From assembly GCA_009602735.1 (NCBI GenBank), contig WELA01010281.1, positions 52,172-116,171 on the forward strand: 64,000 nt of DNA. Reading direction: 5' to 3'. This DNA is from Mesotaenium endlicherianum (taxonomy: Eukaryota; Streptophyta; Zygnematophyceae; Zygnematales; Mesotaeniaceae). Below the pieces are notes generated by a model. That model ran no database searches and was not told the origin of the DNA. It worked only from the letters and a program-made list of their open reading frames with translations. Shown here one piece after another: positions 32,259-43,874 of this stretch (position 1 is its first letter; every line of letters starts with the position of its first letter). A program made the translations under genes and the position numbers.

Positions 32259-32474
32259 ATGGTATCGGAACGTGAATGTATGCAATTGCGTCCAAGAGAC
32301 CAGGGTTCAAATTCCAGTGAGCACGAAAAGAAGCTCGGAGTGAGAGGTTGGTCAATGGTACGACCGTATGGCGATCTTTGGATCGTACGAATAAAGGACA
32401 TTATCTCGAAACAATGTCCCCTGCGTCGCCGTGGCATAAGAGCCCGAAACGTGCACACTTGTAAGTTGGAGGAG

Positions 32475-32623
32475 TGTAGCCATCCGCCACGTGGCCATTT
32501 GCGGCGCGTGCGACACGTCGCGTAGAACGACCATAATGACCAAAAAGTGTCGCTTTAAAAAGTATAAGTACAAGTGGCGCGCAATCAAAGTACCCAAGTT
32601 ACCTTTTCGTTCGTATCGCTTTA
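32475..32623 (+). repeat. 3' LTR of the TRIM
   Basis: 149 bp, TGTAGCCATCC start. The last bases are decayed (cgcttta for cgctaca). It is clearly diverged from the first LTR, so the insertion is old. Confidence 0.7.
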
Positions 32624-32628
32624 CTGGG

Positions 32629-35600
32629 AGAGGCAAAGTCTCGCCATTCTTGGTCATAGCCGCCCAAGAGCTTTTTACATCATCCATGTCTGACTAAAGG
32701 AGATCAATTCAGAAAGGCACACTTCAGATGCATAGAGTATGGAGCGTCTGTTCCATCATTGAACCTTCTCAAACCTTCACGTACCATTTCAAATGAAATA
32801 GCAAACTTGCGACCAGGAGTACAAGTTTAGACCAACGTACTACTTGAAAGGCTACAATTTGCCCCTACATATTGAGTGGCACATATGATATGCTCAAAGT
32901 CTTGACGTGGAGTTCAGGAGTAATAACCATTTGGCGTTTTCACACTATTCTTGGCATGACCAAAGTTAGTTCAAAAAAATAATGACAAGGAAATTGTCAT
33001 CGTAAATAATCGAATCTTGTATTTCACTTTGGTTGCAAATGTGTTAATCAGATACCTCAATATGCTTTTGAGCTTGTTATGTAAAGTTTGAAGGTCAACG
33101 GACAAAGTCGGAAAAAGATGCACAACTTTGATTCTTTATGTATGTTAAGTCACGACATTGCAAGGGGTTGAGGAATTCACTCTGAGACCGGTTAAGTGGG
33201 AAAACATCAAAACGTCAAGACTGGCAAAGAGCGGATAATTACCATTTTTCCGCGTTTGGTTTGCTTTTCGCCTTCAATGGACCCTTCCGCTTATTTCTTG
33301 GAAGCGAAGACATTACATGCATCTACGGTATTGAAGGGCCAATCGGAGCATACTATTCAAAAATTACATGCAGCTACGACATTCAAGAACCAATCGAATG
33401 ACACTCAGAAATGCAATCAAAAGAAAAGTTGTAACCAATCAGAACGTATCCGTTTGACCGTTAAGTTTCAGAGTTAGCCGTCCGTCGACCGTTTCCGAAA
33501 GCAAAAACCTGTTGACATTTAACGTAAAAGCCGTTTTCATTTGTCGGCGACCTGACAATAAGAATCCGGATTTGACTTTCTTTGATTGGCAGCTCCAACC
33601 GGGTCAAGATGCAGCCACGGACACGATGGGCACGTGTACTTTCTGGCACGTTAGGAGAAGGGAACATAGCATGTTACAAAATTGGATCATGGCCATTTGT
33701 TGCATCACAAGTGCCATTGAACGAAGAAATACCATCTCCGCCTGTTGTGAAGATGACTATTTCTCCACCTTTGCCTGGCGTAGGGTAGAAAAAATCCGTC
33801 TACGCCCTGGGCAGAGATGGGCGTAGATCCAATTCTGGGGCGTTTTTGGACGATTGGGCCCAAACCAGTCTCAGAGTGTGGGTTTTACCATCAAGGAGGC
33901 CAGAACCTCGAGGGTCCAACCCCCACGGAGATTCAGGCTCAAACCCCGAAGTGTCTAAGCCATGAGGGGCACAGCCCTTAGGTTAGGAGTCGCTTGGAGA
34001 CGCTGCTGACAGGAAGTTATCAAATTTAGTAGCGCCCGTACGGTAGTCGTTGAGGAAGAGAGTTTGCTACGGCACTTCTTTATGGTGTAACTAGCGCAAT
34101 GTGATTGGTCGAATGAGGGAGATGGCCCTGTGAGGGCCACCCCCGCCACCCAAATTGTGCCAAGAAACCTCGACGGCATCGACACAATGCCACCACCTTT
34201 TTAGAAGATCCGTGGCCTCCGTTGACCGCTGACAACTGGGCGGGAAACAAGGAGCTAAGTGGGCATCCGGACTAATCCGAAAAGGCCGGACGGGCCTGTC
34301 CAGGGTCACACCCGCCGCCTGTCCAGGATCCACGTGACATGTCAAGGCCGCGGCCAACTCATTGCCGACAGTTTACAAGCAGCTCGGGTCTCGACCAATC
34401 CCACGCAAGCGGGAGGCCAGAACCCCCTCCTGGTGACAGAAGGGACGGGGCCAGGGGGGCCGAGCTTGTTGTCAGAGCTCCCCTGCCATCCGGCAACCTT
34501 TTTTCGTGGCTGGCTGACGACGTAACCGGGCAACGGGAAGAGGCAACGAGAAGCGGGCCTGTGCGGCCAATCTTGCCACCCGGCAACTTTGGCCTGTCGC
34601 CTTCTTTACAAAGTGAGCGGGCAACGGGGAGCGGGCTTGTCAAGCCACCCCCGCCACCCTTTTGCCAACTTTCACAAATGAATTAAAGTTCACTCACGTT
34701 CTGCTAATTTTGTTTTGGACTTTTGTGACCAACTCGTCCATGATATCATTATCGCCACACGCAAACTAAACAAGGACCAATCAGAAGACGCTGCCTATAC
34801 TTAGTCCAAAATTGCATGGTGGTGAACATCTTCAAGGCGATGCAAATGTCTACGCTTCAGATGTGGAGATCAGGCGGAGATCGTTCCCATGCAATTTCTT
34901 TGGCATATAGCGTAGAAATACCAAGAAATGGCATCTTGTCCTGCCGTGGAGGGGTCATTTTCTTCACTTTGCATGGCTTAGCGTTGAGAAAATCCAAACG
35001 GAGATGGCCGGAGATCGACACCCGGGGCGATTTTTGCTGTTTCGGTCCAAACCGGTCTCAGCTTGTTAAATTTGGAATTGATTCAATGAAAAAATAATTA
35101 TATACTTATGCCTTTCAACAAATGCACATAAGGAGAGGTATCTTGACTCTTGAGGTTATCTCTGTAATACCTTTGCTAGTTGAACTTGGAGACATAATCA
35201 TTTCTTGTACATTTCTTGATGAAGGATATGTTGAAGGATGAAAAATGCGGGTACAATGTTCTATTGTTGATATATGATTTGGCTTACAACATGGCCTACC
35301 GACTCCTTTATCCTTCATAAAGGCCCCGTAAGAGAAGCAACGGGCCACACTTAGGTGTCTAAGACGACAATCCTTTTTTCTACAATCTAGTGGTTGAATG
35401 GCCCCATATTGACATGAAGGGGTTGCAATCCGAGAAGCCTCAAACTCCCCATAGTTGGACAATAGGTTGGAGGCGGCAACATTAGATAGGGCCATTGAGG
35501 CGGCAATATGGCATAGCAAGTGGAGACGGCGCTTTACAAGTTGCAGTTGTTAAAGGAGTTGGAAGAGCAACACCTCTGGATAGGGCGGCTTTTCAACAAG

Positions 35601-36856
35601 GTTCATGGAGGGAGGAATGCCATGGTGGCCTATATCAGGAAGTAATGTCCTCAAAGGCAGCATAGGGCAAGTTGTATCATGTCATCCCCCTGGATAGAAT
35701 GGACAAGTTAGTGAAACTTCTACTACAAGCATGTGTAGTTGACAAAGGCCACTGTTGTAAGAGTGCATTAACAGGCTGTATGTGGGAAAAAAATGCATGC
35801 CGGATTATATTTAACAAGGTTTGTGGACTGGCCCTTCTTCAAATTGTTTTGGAGACACGTTAAAGAGTGGCCTTCTATGACATAATCATTTACTACTAGC
35901 CAGCCACAAATGCCTACTCACGTCACAATTCTTGATGTTACAAACTTATTTTGTTATTATGATTACTGAGTGGGTAGGCAAACTGCATGGACCTCATAAG
36001 GGATGTGCATAATGCATTGGATGTAAGATGATTCTCACTTATGTGTGTGCTATATAATATGTGCGAAGTCCTATGGATGTGATCCCTTTGTTCAGTATTG
36101 AATAGGCTATATTGGTGTCAAGTTTGATGGACTCCCTTGCAAGTAACTGGTGCAAACTGCAGCAGGCATTACTAGCTATGATTTGAGGCAAACGCGGCAG
36201 GCCAATATCAGATATTCTGGTGCCTCTCAAACATGTGTGTGGAGCGCAAATGTTTGCTTGTTGTCTTCAAATAGGACATACAGAAACTGCCTTAAAAAAC
36301 GACATGCTAGTACTTCGAGGAAATGCTGGATCAACACTACCCACAAACAGATCCGCCACTATAACTCGAGGAAATCCGTTCATGGGTCTCCCTCATGCTC
36401 GAGATCGATAATATCATAGTCGCAGCACCACCTCACATCTCTGTTACGAAACAACGTCTGCTGAAGTGTGTCACTCCCGTAATTTCAAAACCAATTGAGT
36501 ACTCCAAACAATTTGCATATTGTATTCACCAGCTGTAAACAGCATGCCGGATAGGCGTTGTATATACACAGTGTGACTAGCCCTAGCTTTAATGGGCCAG
36601 GAAGTCAGACCAACAAATAATGTATCAATCTAGAATGAAAGAATTGGTTCCTAGCATTACACCTGATTTGACCCTAGGTTGCTGCATCCCTTGAGGTTGC
36701 ATTTGAGCAGGACCCGCTTAAGGTGCAGAAGATAATTACTTACTGCCAGTCGCAGGATTTGAAAATAAGCTAGTATCGAGGCCTGTCGAGATTTCGCGTG
36801 CAGGTAATAAACATGAGTGGCTTTCAACTGGAACTGCTTGATGCACTAAGATTGGT
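32629..36856. other. Spacer with no supported gene
   Basis: Only short frames without family resemblance. It contains the GC-rich repeat block at 33830-34680 and a pair of similar segments of about 60 bp (33805-33880 and 35000-35065, both reaching ccaaaccRgtctcag). Confidence 0.4.
34095..34675. repeat. Degenerate GC-rich tandem repeat
   Basis: A motif of the type agcgggcctgt..ggccacccccgccaccc recurs about four times (near 34120, 34290, 34550 and 34630), with gcgggcaacggg boxes between. Base composition is much richer in G+C than the surroundings. No open frame is convincing. Confidence 0.45.
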
Positions 36857-38783
36857 CTAGGAGGAGGCGTGGACTTGGTTGTCCTCGTCGTCGACGTCCA
36901 CCGTGGGCACGCCGACGTAGGAGTTGAAGTGGCTGTCGGTGGCGAGCACGTCGCTGACGACGTAGTCGGAGGCGCTGCCGTCCAGGAAGCCCTTGCCCGA
37001 CTCGCCGTCGGCCTGCACGGCCACTCCCAGCATGGTGACGATCTCCTGGTAGTCGAAGGCCCTCTGCTCGTGGTCCTTGCGGTAGGTCTGACCGATGACA
37101 CCGTGCACGGCCCTGGTGGCCTCGATCTTGTTGAAGCCCAGGTTAAAGTGGACCTCCGCCTCGTCCTCCGCCTGCATCTCGGCGCGGGCGACGCGCATCT
37201 GCACGTCCAGGTCCAAGAGACCCTCCACCTTGACGGTGTAGTGGTCCACGTCGAACTGGTTCTGCTTCTCCACGCCCACGAAGGTCACCTCCAGCCCGCC
37301 GAGGGCCCTGAAGGTCTCGCCCTCGCGGAGCATGGGGACGGCGAAGGTGTCGACAGTGGCGGTGGCGAGGTAGCCCGCGCCGCGCTCCTGCTGCTTGCCG
37401 TTGCGGGCAACCAGGTGCAGCTTGTGCTCGGCGCCCTCGGCGGTCCACACGATGCCCACCTCCTTGATCCAGGTGCGGACGGCCTTGCCGCTCTCCGTGA
37501 CGGTGGCGCCGGTGGTGCGGTTGTCGTAGTAGCCGCGGAGCATCATGTTGATCTCCAGGTCCTTGTCGGAGACCAGGGCAAAGGCGGTGTTGGGTGCGCC
37601 GTTGAAGTCGAAGCGGGTGCCGCGGGCGCCGACAAAGTGGGGGTCGTCCTTGACCTCGGCGTTGCACTTGCCTCCGATTCTGGAAGAGCAGAAAGGGTGG
37701 GAGGGTCAGCAGAATGCTCTTCATACCTCTTTCCATAAAGCGCACGCGCAAGTTGTCATCTCATGGCCGCATGGCCCCCCACAAGAAGGATAAATACTAC
37801 TCAAACTGTCGCTTCCCAAACGACAGAGTCTCCAGAGAGCACACAAAAGCTTGCTGTCATCTGGCCCCCGCCTCGCCCTGCATCCAAGCAAGGAGGTCGG
37901 TTGTTGCAGGGCACATGCACGCAGGTTGGAGAGGGCAGCTGTACCTGCTGGTGTGCACGGTGGCCTGGGCCAGCTGGGGGGTGCCCTCGGAGCCCATCAG
38001 GTGGCACTTGGCGGCCTGGTCCACCATGTCACTGCGGGACGCAACGCATACAGAGAAGGAATCGCCTGTCAGACTCCAACTTCCAGATACCCGGGTGTTG
38101 GCGCGACCAGTGCACCCCATCGCAAGGACAGCATCTCAAACCTTCCCTGGGCATGCACCCTGGACTGAGCTACTATTACTGAGGCACGGAAGCGTCGCCC
38201 GAAGATGCACATATTCTTAGAGGGTGGGTGAGGCAGCTCGGGCCGGTCAAGGTGGTCAAGCACTCACGTGGACATGAGCTGCCAGTAGACGCATCCGGGG
38301 GTTGTGCGGCACAAGTTGCAGCACTCAGCGGCTGAGTCCACGTCGTCGGAGAGCATGTAGCCGTCCAGCTTCTTGAATATCTGAGATACGAGAAAAGAGA
38401 CAGAACAATATGAGCCCAGATTCAACACGGACAAAACAAGAGCTCCTTGGAACTGAGGCATAAACGAGTTTTCAACATCGCAGATGCGCTGAGATGGCTC
38501 TGGCAAGTCGTGCATAGGAACTAAGTAGCCAGTGCGAGTGGTCGTTAAAGTCGAGGCTCCTGTCACTAATTGCCGCTAAGCTCCCTCATGGACATGAACG
38601 AAATTCATGGAAACTAGGTACCTTGAAGTAGCCAGCGTATGACTTTGTGGCAGCCTTTTTACACTTGTGAGGCGTGCATTCCCCGCTGGGCATGCCGATA
38701 GCAGAAGGATCACTCTTGGCCTCAGCGAAGCTAGCCACGGCCAACAAACCTAGCAACAGAAGCGCAGTCCTGGAGACCGCCAT
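36857..38783 (-). CDS. Secreted root-cap/LEA-related protein with PAN-like and VWD-like parts
   Basis: Four exons join in frame: 38622-38783, 38268-38380, 37945-38031 and 36857-37679, all with GT-AG introns, giving 394 residues. Residues 1-22 are a signal peptide (MAVSRTALLLLGLLAVASFA). Residues about 35-110 are Cys-rich and PAN/Apple-like (AAECCNLCRTTPGCVYWQL). From about 120 there is DPHFVGARGTRFDFNG, the start of the root-cap (PF06830) and von Willebrand D type fold, then NTAFALVSDKDLEINMMLRG. The hallmark GVIGQTYRKD lies near residue 315, and the tail is acidic. A secreted, extracellular or cell-wall role is inferred; the biochemical function of this family is not settled. Exons are strikingly GC-rich. 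The large open frame on the opposite strand is a shadow. Confidence 0.85.
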
Positions 38784-38867
38784 GCTTGAAGGTGCTGGAG
38801 GATGATCTAGCGGACTATTGCAAAAGATTGGAATTTTCGCGCTTGTTCTTGCCCTCCTTGACCACCG

Positions 38868-38960
38868 AGAAAGTTGCAAATATAAGCAGATGTTGTGAGA
38901 TGCTGTAGTGGGTCTGGTTGTCTCGCTCTCTATATGGGAACGAGAGAGCGAGCATTAAAG
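38868..38960 (-). promoter_or_regulatory. Putative promoter of the root-cap-like gene
   Basis: Upstream of the ATG at 38783 the minus strand carries TTATATTT (38878-38885, about 95 bp upstream), a plausible TATA box. A perfect 10-bp inverted repeat, CTCGCTCTCT..AGAGAGCGAG, lies at about 38921-38953. Tandem acgactc/gagtcac motifs follow at about 38970-39000. Confidence 0.4.
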
Positions 38961-41900
38961 AGCGAGCGACGAGTTACGACTCACGACTCACGAGTCACGA
39001 CCAGGAGTTGGGAGAGTGTGGGTGCCACAGGCTGTGCAACACGCACCAGGAATTTCGAACAGAGTTATCACCGATACGCCCAGGTCTGTGATACTTCCGG
39101 TCGAAGGCGTTCCTTCACCAGGAGTTCCATGACGATTGACGACAGGTGATTTGCAGCTCTCGGCATGCGACTTTTTGAAATATCGGTGAGAAATGGTGTA
39201 TCGATGCAAAATCAATCATCAAGTCTGACGATTTGATGATTGATAATACGTGAGGGGCGCCTTACTGACGACCACAAATACATAATGGACCTACATTGAC
39301 TTACATAGACCCGAAACGTTGTCGCGACAAGGTCGCGACTGGTACCTGTTCAGGCTGCCGACCAGCTGCCGACCGCGTGCGGGTCAAACCTTGAAGCAGG
39401 TCGATGACGGAGGTGAATCAATACGCGCTGGGCGACTCCTACGACGACTTCAGGTCATTCATGGCTGGCTGATCATTGTGGGGCGGGTAGGAGTGACTAC
39501 GCATTAGGAACAAAATGGGCAGAAACCTAGCGAGCGCCAGCTTTCTAAGGGCGAATTTGAAGTGCACAAAGCATGGGGTGCTAAGTCTTTTGGCCAGGAG
39601 GGGCGTTTTGGCAAAAGAATTCAAAGAATTTGAAGTTGGTGACAATACTCAATAAGATATACTTGTATGTGAAATTAATCAAAGATTTTTGTTTTTGTGT
39701 TATTTTCAAATTGTGGAGAATATTGCGCCAAATTTTTAATTTCTGGTATTCTTGCAACACTGGCAGCAATTTTAATCAAGTTTCTTGGTCGTTTGCTCCT
39801 GATATCAAATGCGTGGACGAAGTGGCGTTACAAATCAAAAAAAAAAAAAATGGCATAAATTTTCAAGAGATTTGGATATTTTGGCGCAAATATGTGATTA
39901 TGTGTGACATTTTTTAATAATACAAGTGAATCTGTGCAATTTCAATACATTTTCATGTATTTTTTGCGCAACGTATATTTTTTGAGTGCGCCGTGACCAT
40001 TTGTGGCCATTGGTGACGCCTTGTTGCTTGCTTCATACGTAATTGTGCAATTTTGTTTAACTCGGCATAGTTTGTTCATTTTATTTAGGTTTTTTAAGGT
40101 TTAATTTACTTTTATGATAATATGTCGTTATGCAGTGTAACGCAAGTGTAACGTCGATTTCTATTGCATTTGCAGGCATGTGTGCGCATGTGTTTGCATG
40201 TGTGTGGGCATGTAAGGGCATTTGTCAACATTTGTGGCACATTGTGGCACATGTCAGCAGATGTCGGTAGATGTAGACAGATTTGAGTGCATTTAACAGT
40301 GCATTTGCATTGAGAGCAAATTTCAAAGATTTCAAAAATTTCAAAGATTTCAGTCAAGTTATTGCTCTGATGAGAGGATCGACGTCTCTCATGAGCCGTT
40401 TTATCGAGAATTGATGGCGTCATGAACTCTCGTGAAGACACGCATCTTGCAAACGACAGAGAACGAGTTCCATAATGCTACAGTGCGTGCCGTCTACGAT
40501 AGGGTCGGGCAAGTGTCGTGCCGACAATTTCCTCGACACCTCGCGCATAGATTCTCTCCACGAACTCTGGACAAGAAGACTCGGGTCTTGGGACGGACCA
40601 CCGTAAATCTTACATCAAACACGACGACTCTACGAAAACTTCTTCTTTTCATTGGCGGACAGGGCGAGACATGCGTGAACAGTGCAATCTATTGCTCGTG
40701 CGCGCCGGAGTTTGAAATCTCAAAGAATCGCCTTGTTTTGGTGGGTGGCGATGGTTTTTCCTTACACGCCTTCCATTGTCTCAATTTTTTGCATCCTGCG
40801 CCTGTTGTTGCTTGACGTCCAAAAGTTTGGATTGGGCGTCAATTTTGATTTTGCTCTTCGGCCATTGCATGGAAGGCAGTGAAGCGAGAGGATCAACAGA
40901 GGGCGAAGGTGAAGTCTACATTAACAGGAGAGTAGGAGGCACGACCTAATCCGGTAAGTTGTAGCTCCCGTTTAGCTGATTGCAGGATTTCACCCCGGAG
41001 ACATTTTTTTTGGATGCCTTTCGTTTCATAGTTCCTCTTACCCGAGGAGGTCGGTGGCAGTCGGTTACAATGGCGCAGCAGAAGTTTGAAACTTGCATTC
41101 GTATTAGGCGCAATTTTGCTAAGACACGCTCAACATCTCGAAGATTTCTAGGACAAAACGCGCTGTCGCAAAAGTGACGTATTTCGATCGCAAGAAACCT
41201 AAGATTCGACTGCTGAGTTCTTCGAGCTGCTCTCAATGCAAATGCACTATAAGTTGGATTTGGGCAAATTGAGGCAAATGTTGAGATTGTCGAGATTGGC
41301 CGAGATGCATTGACATCTGTTGAGATCTGTGAAATTGGTTGAGATTGGCTGTGATCAGCTGAGATGTATGGCGTGGAGTGGTGTGGTGTAGATGAGGCCA
41401 CGCATGGTCATCTGATTGCATCTGATTACAGCTGATGGTCATGATTTGTTGGTATCAGCAGGTGTCAGAATGCGTAGCGGTGTCTTAATTTCGGGCCGAT
41501 TTCGTGCCAATTTTGGTGGGACAACATCGTGACATAATTTGAACGCTTTTTATGTAGTCGTTATTGTATGAAACAATCGCCACCGACGAATTTCATGAAA
41601 TCAAATGTTACCATTCAATTGAAGTAAATTGAACAATTTTCGTGAGTTTTCGTAAGTTTTTGTTGGTTTTTGTAAGATTGTGCTCGTGCCAGATTATATC
41701 TGTCCTTGCTGGCCCTCGATGGCATGTTCCACCTTGTACATTTCTTTTAATTCCTTTCTTGCAACGTCTTTCTTTCTTTCTCTGCCAAAAAACGGCGCCT
41801 TAGCGAACCTTTAAGTTTGCACGTTGTTCACAGTCAAGTCTCTCTCTTTGTAAGTGTTAGTGTAACGTCTCTTGCCGCAACTTTCACTTGCCGCATTTTT

Positions 41901-41966
41901 GCACACTCTTGTACTCTAGGTCAAATTTACTTAACAATATTTGTCAATTACTCTGTCGTTATAGCC
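38961..41966. other. AT-rich spacer, no supported gene
   Basis: Low-complexity patches only: an A run at 39838-39850, a 10-bp tandem tttcaaagat near 40319-40350, and TG-rich quasi-repeats at 40170-40310 and 41260-41370. The short frames have no family resemblance. Confidence 0.45.
40160..40350. repeat. TG-rich degenerate tandem repeats
   Basis: Recurring gcatgtgt/gcacatg/cagatgt words of about 8-12 bp, then tttcaaagat units. A similar gttgagattg array lies at about 41275-41370. Confidence 0.45.
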
Positions 41967-43874
41967 ATGGCTGGTTGTTGTTTTTCCGTCTATTTTAATA
42001 AGATGGTCCTAGCTGTGTCTATCTCTGCTAGAGACGAAGAGAAAGATGTTGAGTGATTCAAGACCTATCTGATGCCTAGGCTATTGCGTTGTATAAATCT
42101 CCCTAAGGAAGAAGTAGAGGCATTATAGTCATTTGATGGTTTTGTTATATATCCTGTTCGAGATGTTGTAGATGTGTTTGATTCTCTAAGTTTGGCTATG
42201 CCAACCATCAATGACAACCTAGGTATTGTGGTCATCCACAATGGTGTATCTCTAGATCCGATTTTTCCTCTTGCACCTGTTGTTATCGAAGATCCTAGTG
42301 GTCGGAGAAGGTCTTCTTTCGTTGGAGGTAACCTTTCTGGAAGGGTCTGCACCTTCCATGTCTGCACCTTCCAAATATGCCTTCTGGCACAGCTACTCAA
42401 AATGGAGGCTCTGGAAGTGGGAGGACGAAGTATGTTGTGAGGCCTTCTGTGTATGATCTGTTAAACAGCAACTACAAGAAACCTCGAGATGCTAGTCCTG
42501 TAGACCCTGCTGTGGCGTTGAAAAATAAGAAAGATTCTCTTATTGTCGCACTTGTGATTAAGGGGCAGGATAATGCAGATAAGCATCATAAGGGTCATTT
42601 AACGGCTAACTGTCAGGTTGGATTTTACTCCAAGGGTCTTATTTCTAGCAGGTCTGTTGCTTGTACCTCTCTAAAAGCAGTCTAAATAGAGAAACTATCA
42701 AAAGATGAAGGTGTACAGGCCGTTTGAGTTCTTTATGACCTTCAAGCTAGAGAGAATGAAGTTGTTGAAGAGGTCGTTGCCCATGAGGTCATTGAAGGAA
42801 GTAAACCTGCAGCTATAAAGTCTTCGAGAGTCTGAAATTTATCAATGAATACAAATTGTGAGGTGCGTACAGTAGAGGTTCCCTTGGAAAATGATGTTGT
42901 TGATAATGTGGATGAAATCCTGTTGAGGATTCTGACGGTGAACTTTTAGCAGACATGAACAATTCTAGCCAAGAATCCCATGGTCGGAGCTGCTGGAAGG
43001 CCAAGCCTAAGGACGGTCTTCGCAGGAGTTCTGGTAGCAAAAAGTGTATCCAACCTCAAAATGGATCAGGGCGCCTTCAAGTTGAAGTGGAAAGGGTAGG
43101 TAGTGTAATCTTTACTCGTAATTTCTGTAAGCAGCCTCCTACGTACTATAAGGCATTAGGTAAGTATGTAAATTCTAAGACGTGTTGCAGAGCTAAGAAT
43201 TCTGCAGTTACTTTTCAAAATTTAGCCAAATTGTATTGTTTTCACCTGTATGGGTGTGTTCGAAATGTTATTATATATTACAGATCGCTATATAAATGTG
43301 TATTTAGATTTTTTGTTTCCATTCCAGCAGCTATATGGATGTGTATCAAACATCAGTTTTTATTTCTATCATTATCAGGACCTGCTGTGATCAAAATGCG
43401 GGCTCCTCTACTTCTATTTTCAATGAAAGGTTCAATTTGAGTTTATTCACTCTTACTGGTGTAAGTCCTTCCAGGAGTTGTGTGCCCACAAATATCCTTT
43501 TGTTGAAATTTCCTTCCATTGATGAAACACGCTTGCCTGGAGTCTTGTGTCCTTTCTGTGAAAATTGTCTTGATTTCAATCTTCTGAATGATCATGTGTG
43601 GCACAAGTACCCCAATGAACCAAGCAGGTGCTTGCTGGAAAATGTTGTATCTGATACTTTGAAAGCAAAAATGTGTGATTATCCTTTACTTCAAAGTACA
43701 GTTACTCTCTTGCTTAACGAGCTGGAGGAACTAAAGTCTATGTTGTTGACAGCAAAGAGAGCGTTGCATGATGAGAATGGCTTGAAGAACTTTCTGTGAT
43801 GGGCTGTGAGACATAATAAAGAACAATTGGGTGCTGAAGTAACCTTGTTCCAGCAGATTCTTGAAAATGATTCG
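41967..43874 (+). pseudogene. Degenerate unrecognised gene, 5' part
   Basis: Coding-like sequence with sparse stops begins at MAGCCFSVYFNKMVLAVSI (41967). It continues through blocks such as LPKEEVEAL, VVIHNGVSLDPIFPLAP and KYVVRPSVYDLLNSNYKKP. A probable intron (gtaagtatg to ttccattccag) spans about 43161-43327. The block after it (43335-43799) has a Cys/His cluster CPFCENCLDFNLLNDHVWH and a Leu/Glu-rich probable coiled coil. It is cut at TTAA (43875) by PB-4. The product is not recognised, and several stops suggest a pseudogene. Confidence 0.4.

Larger units (their letters stand above)
32108..32623 (+). mobile_element. TRIM-like miniature LTR retrotransposon
   Basis: Two direct repeats of about 150 bp (32108-32258 and 32475-32623) flank about 216 bp of non-coding DNA. 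The first begins TGTAGCGATCC and ends TCGCTACA. One base on is TGGTATCGGAACG, a tRNA-iMet PBS. A purine tract AAGTTGGAGGAG (32463-32474) precedes the second repeat. The flanks ccggg and ctggg agree at 4 of 5 bases. LTR-PBS-PPT-LTR without coding capacity in 516 bp is the definition of a TRIM. Its ends resemble the chromovirus LTR ends, and its PPT resembles that of FII. Confidence 0.75.

Noticed and set aside
32234-32525. Frames of 74-105 codons within the TRIM
   Set aside because: They cross the LTR boundary and PBS and differ between the two LTRs; TRIMs are non-coding.
33805-35065. Two similar segments of about 60 bp as possible LTRs of another element
   Set aside because: Only about 60 bp match, with no PBS, PPT or duplication, so an LTR pair is not supported.
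36869-37738. Long plus-strand frame (289 codons) opposite the root-cap-like gene
   Set aside because: It is a His/Gly/Val/Leu-rich antisense shadow caused by strong GC bias at third positions of the real gene; no domain was seen.
40112-40441. Frame with FEIFEIFEIC repeats as a protein gene
   Set aside because: It arises from a 10-bp tandem DNA repeat; no start context or homology.
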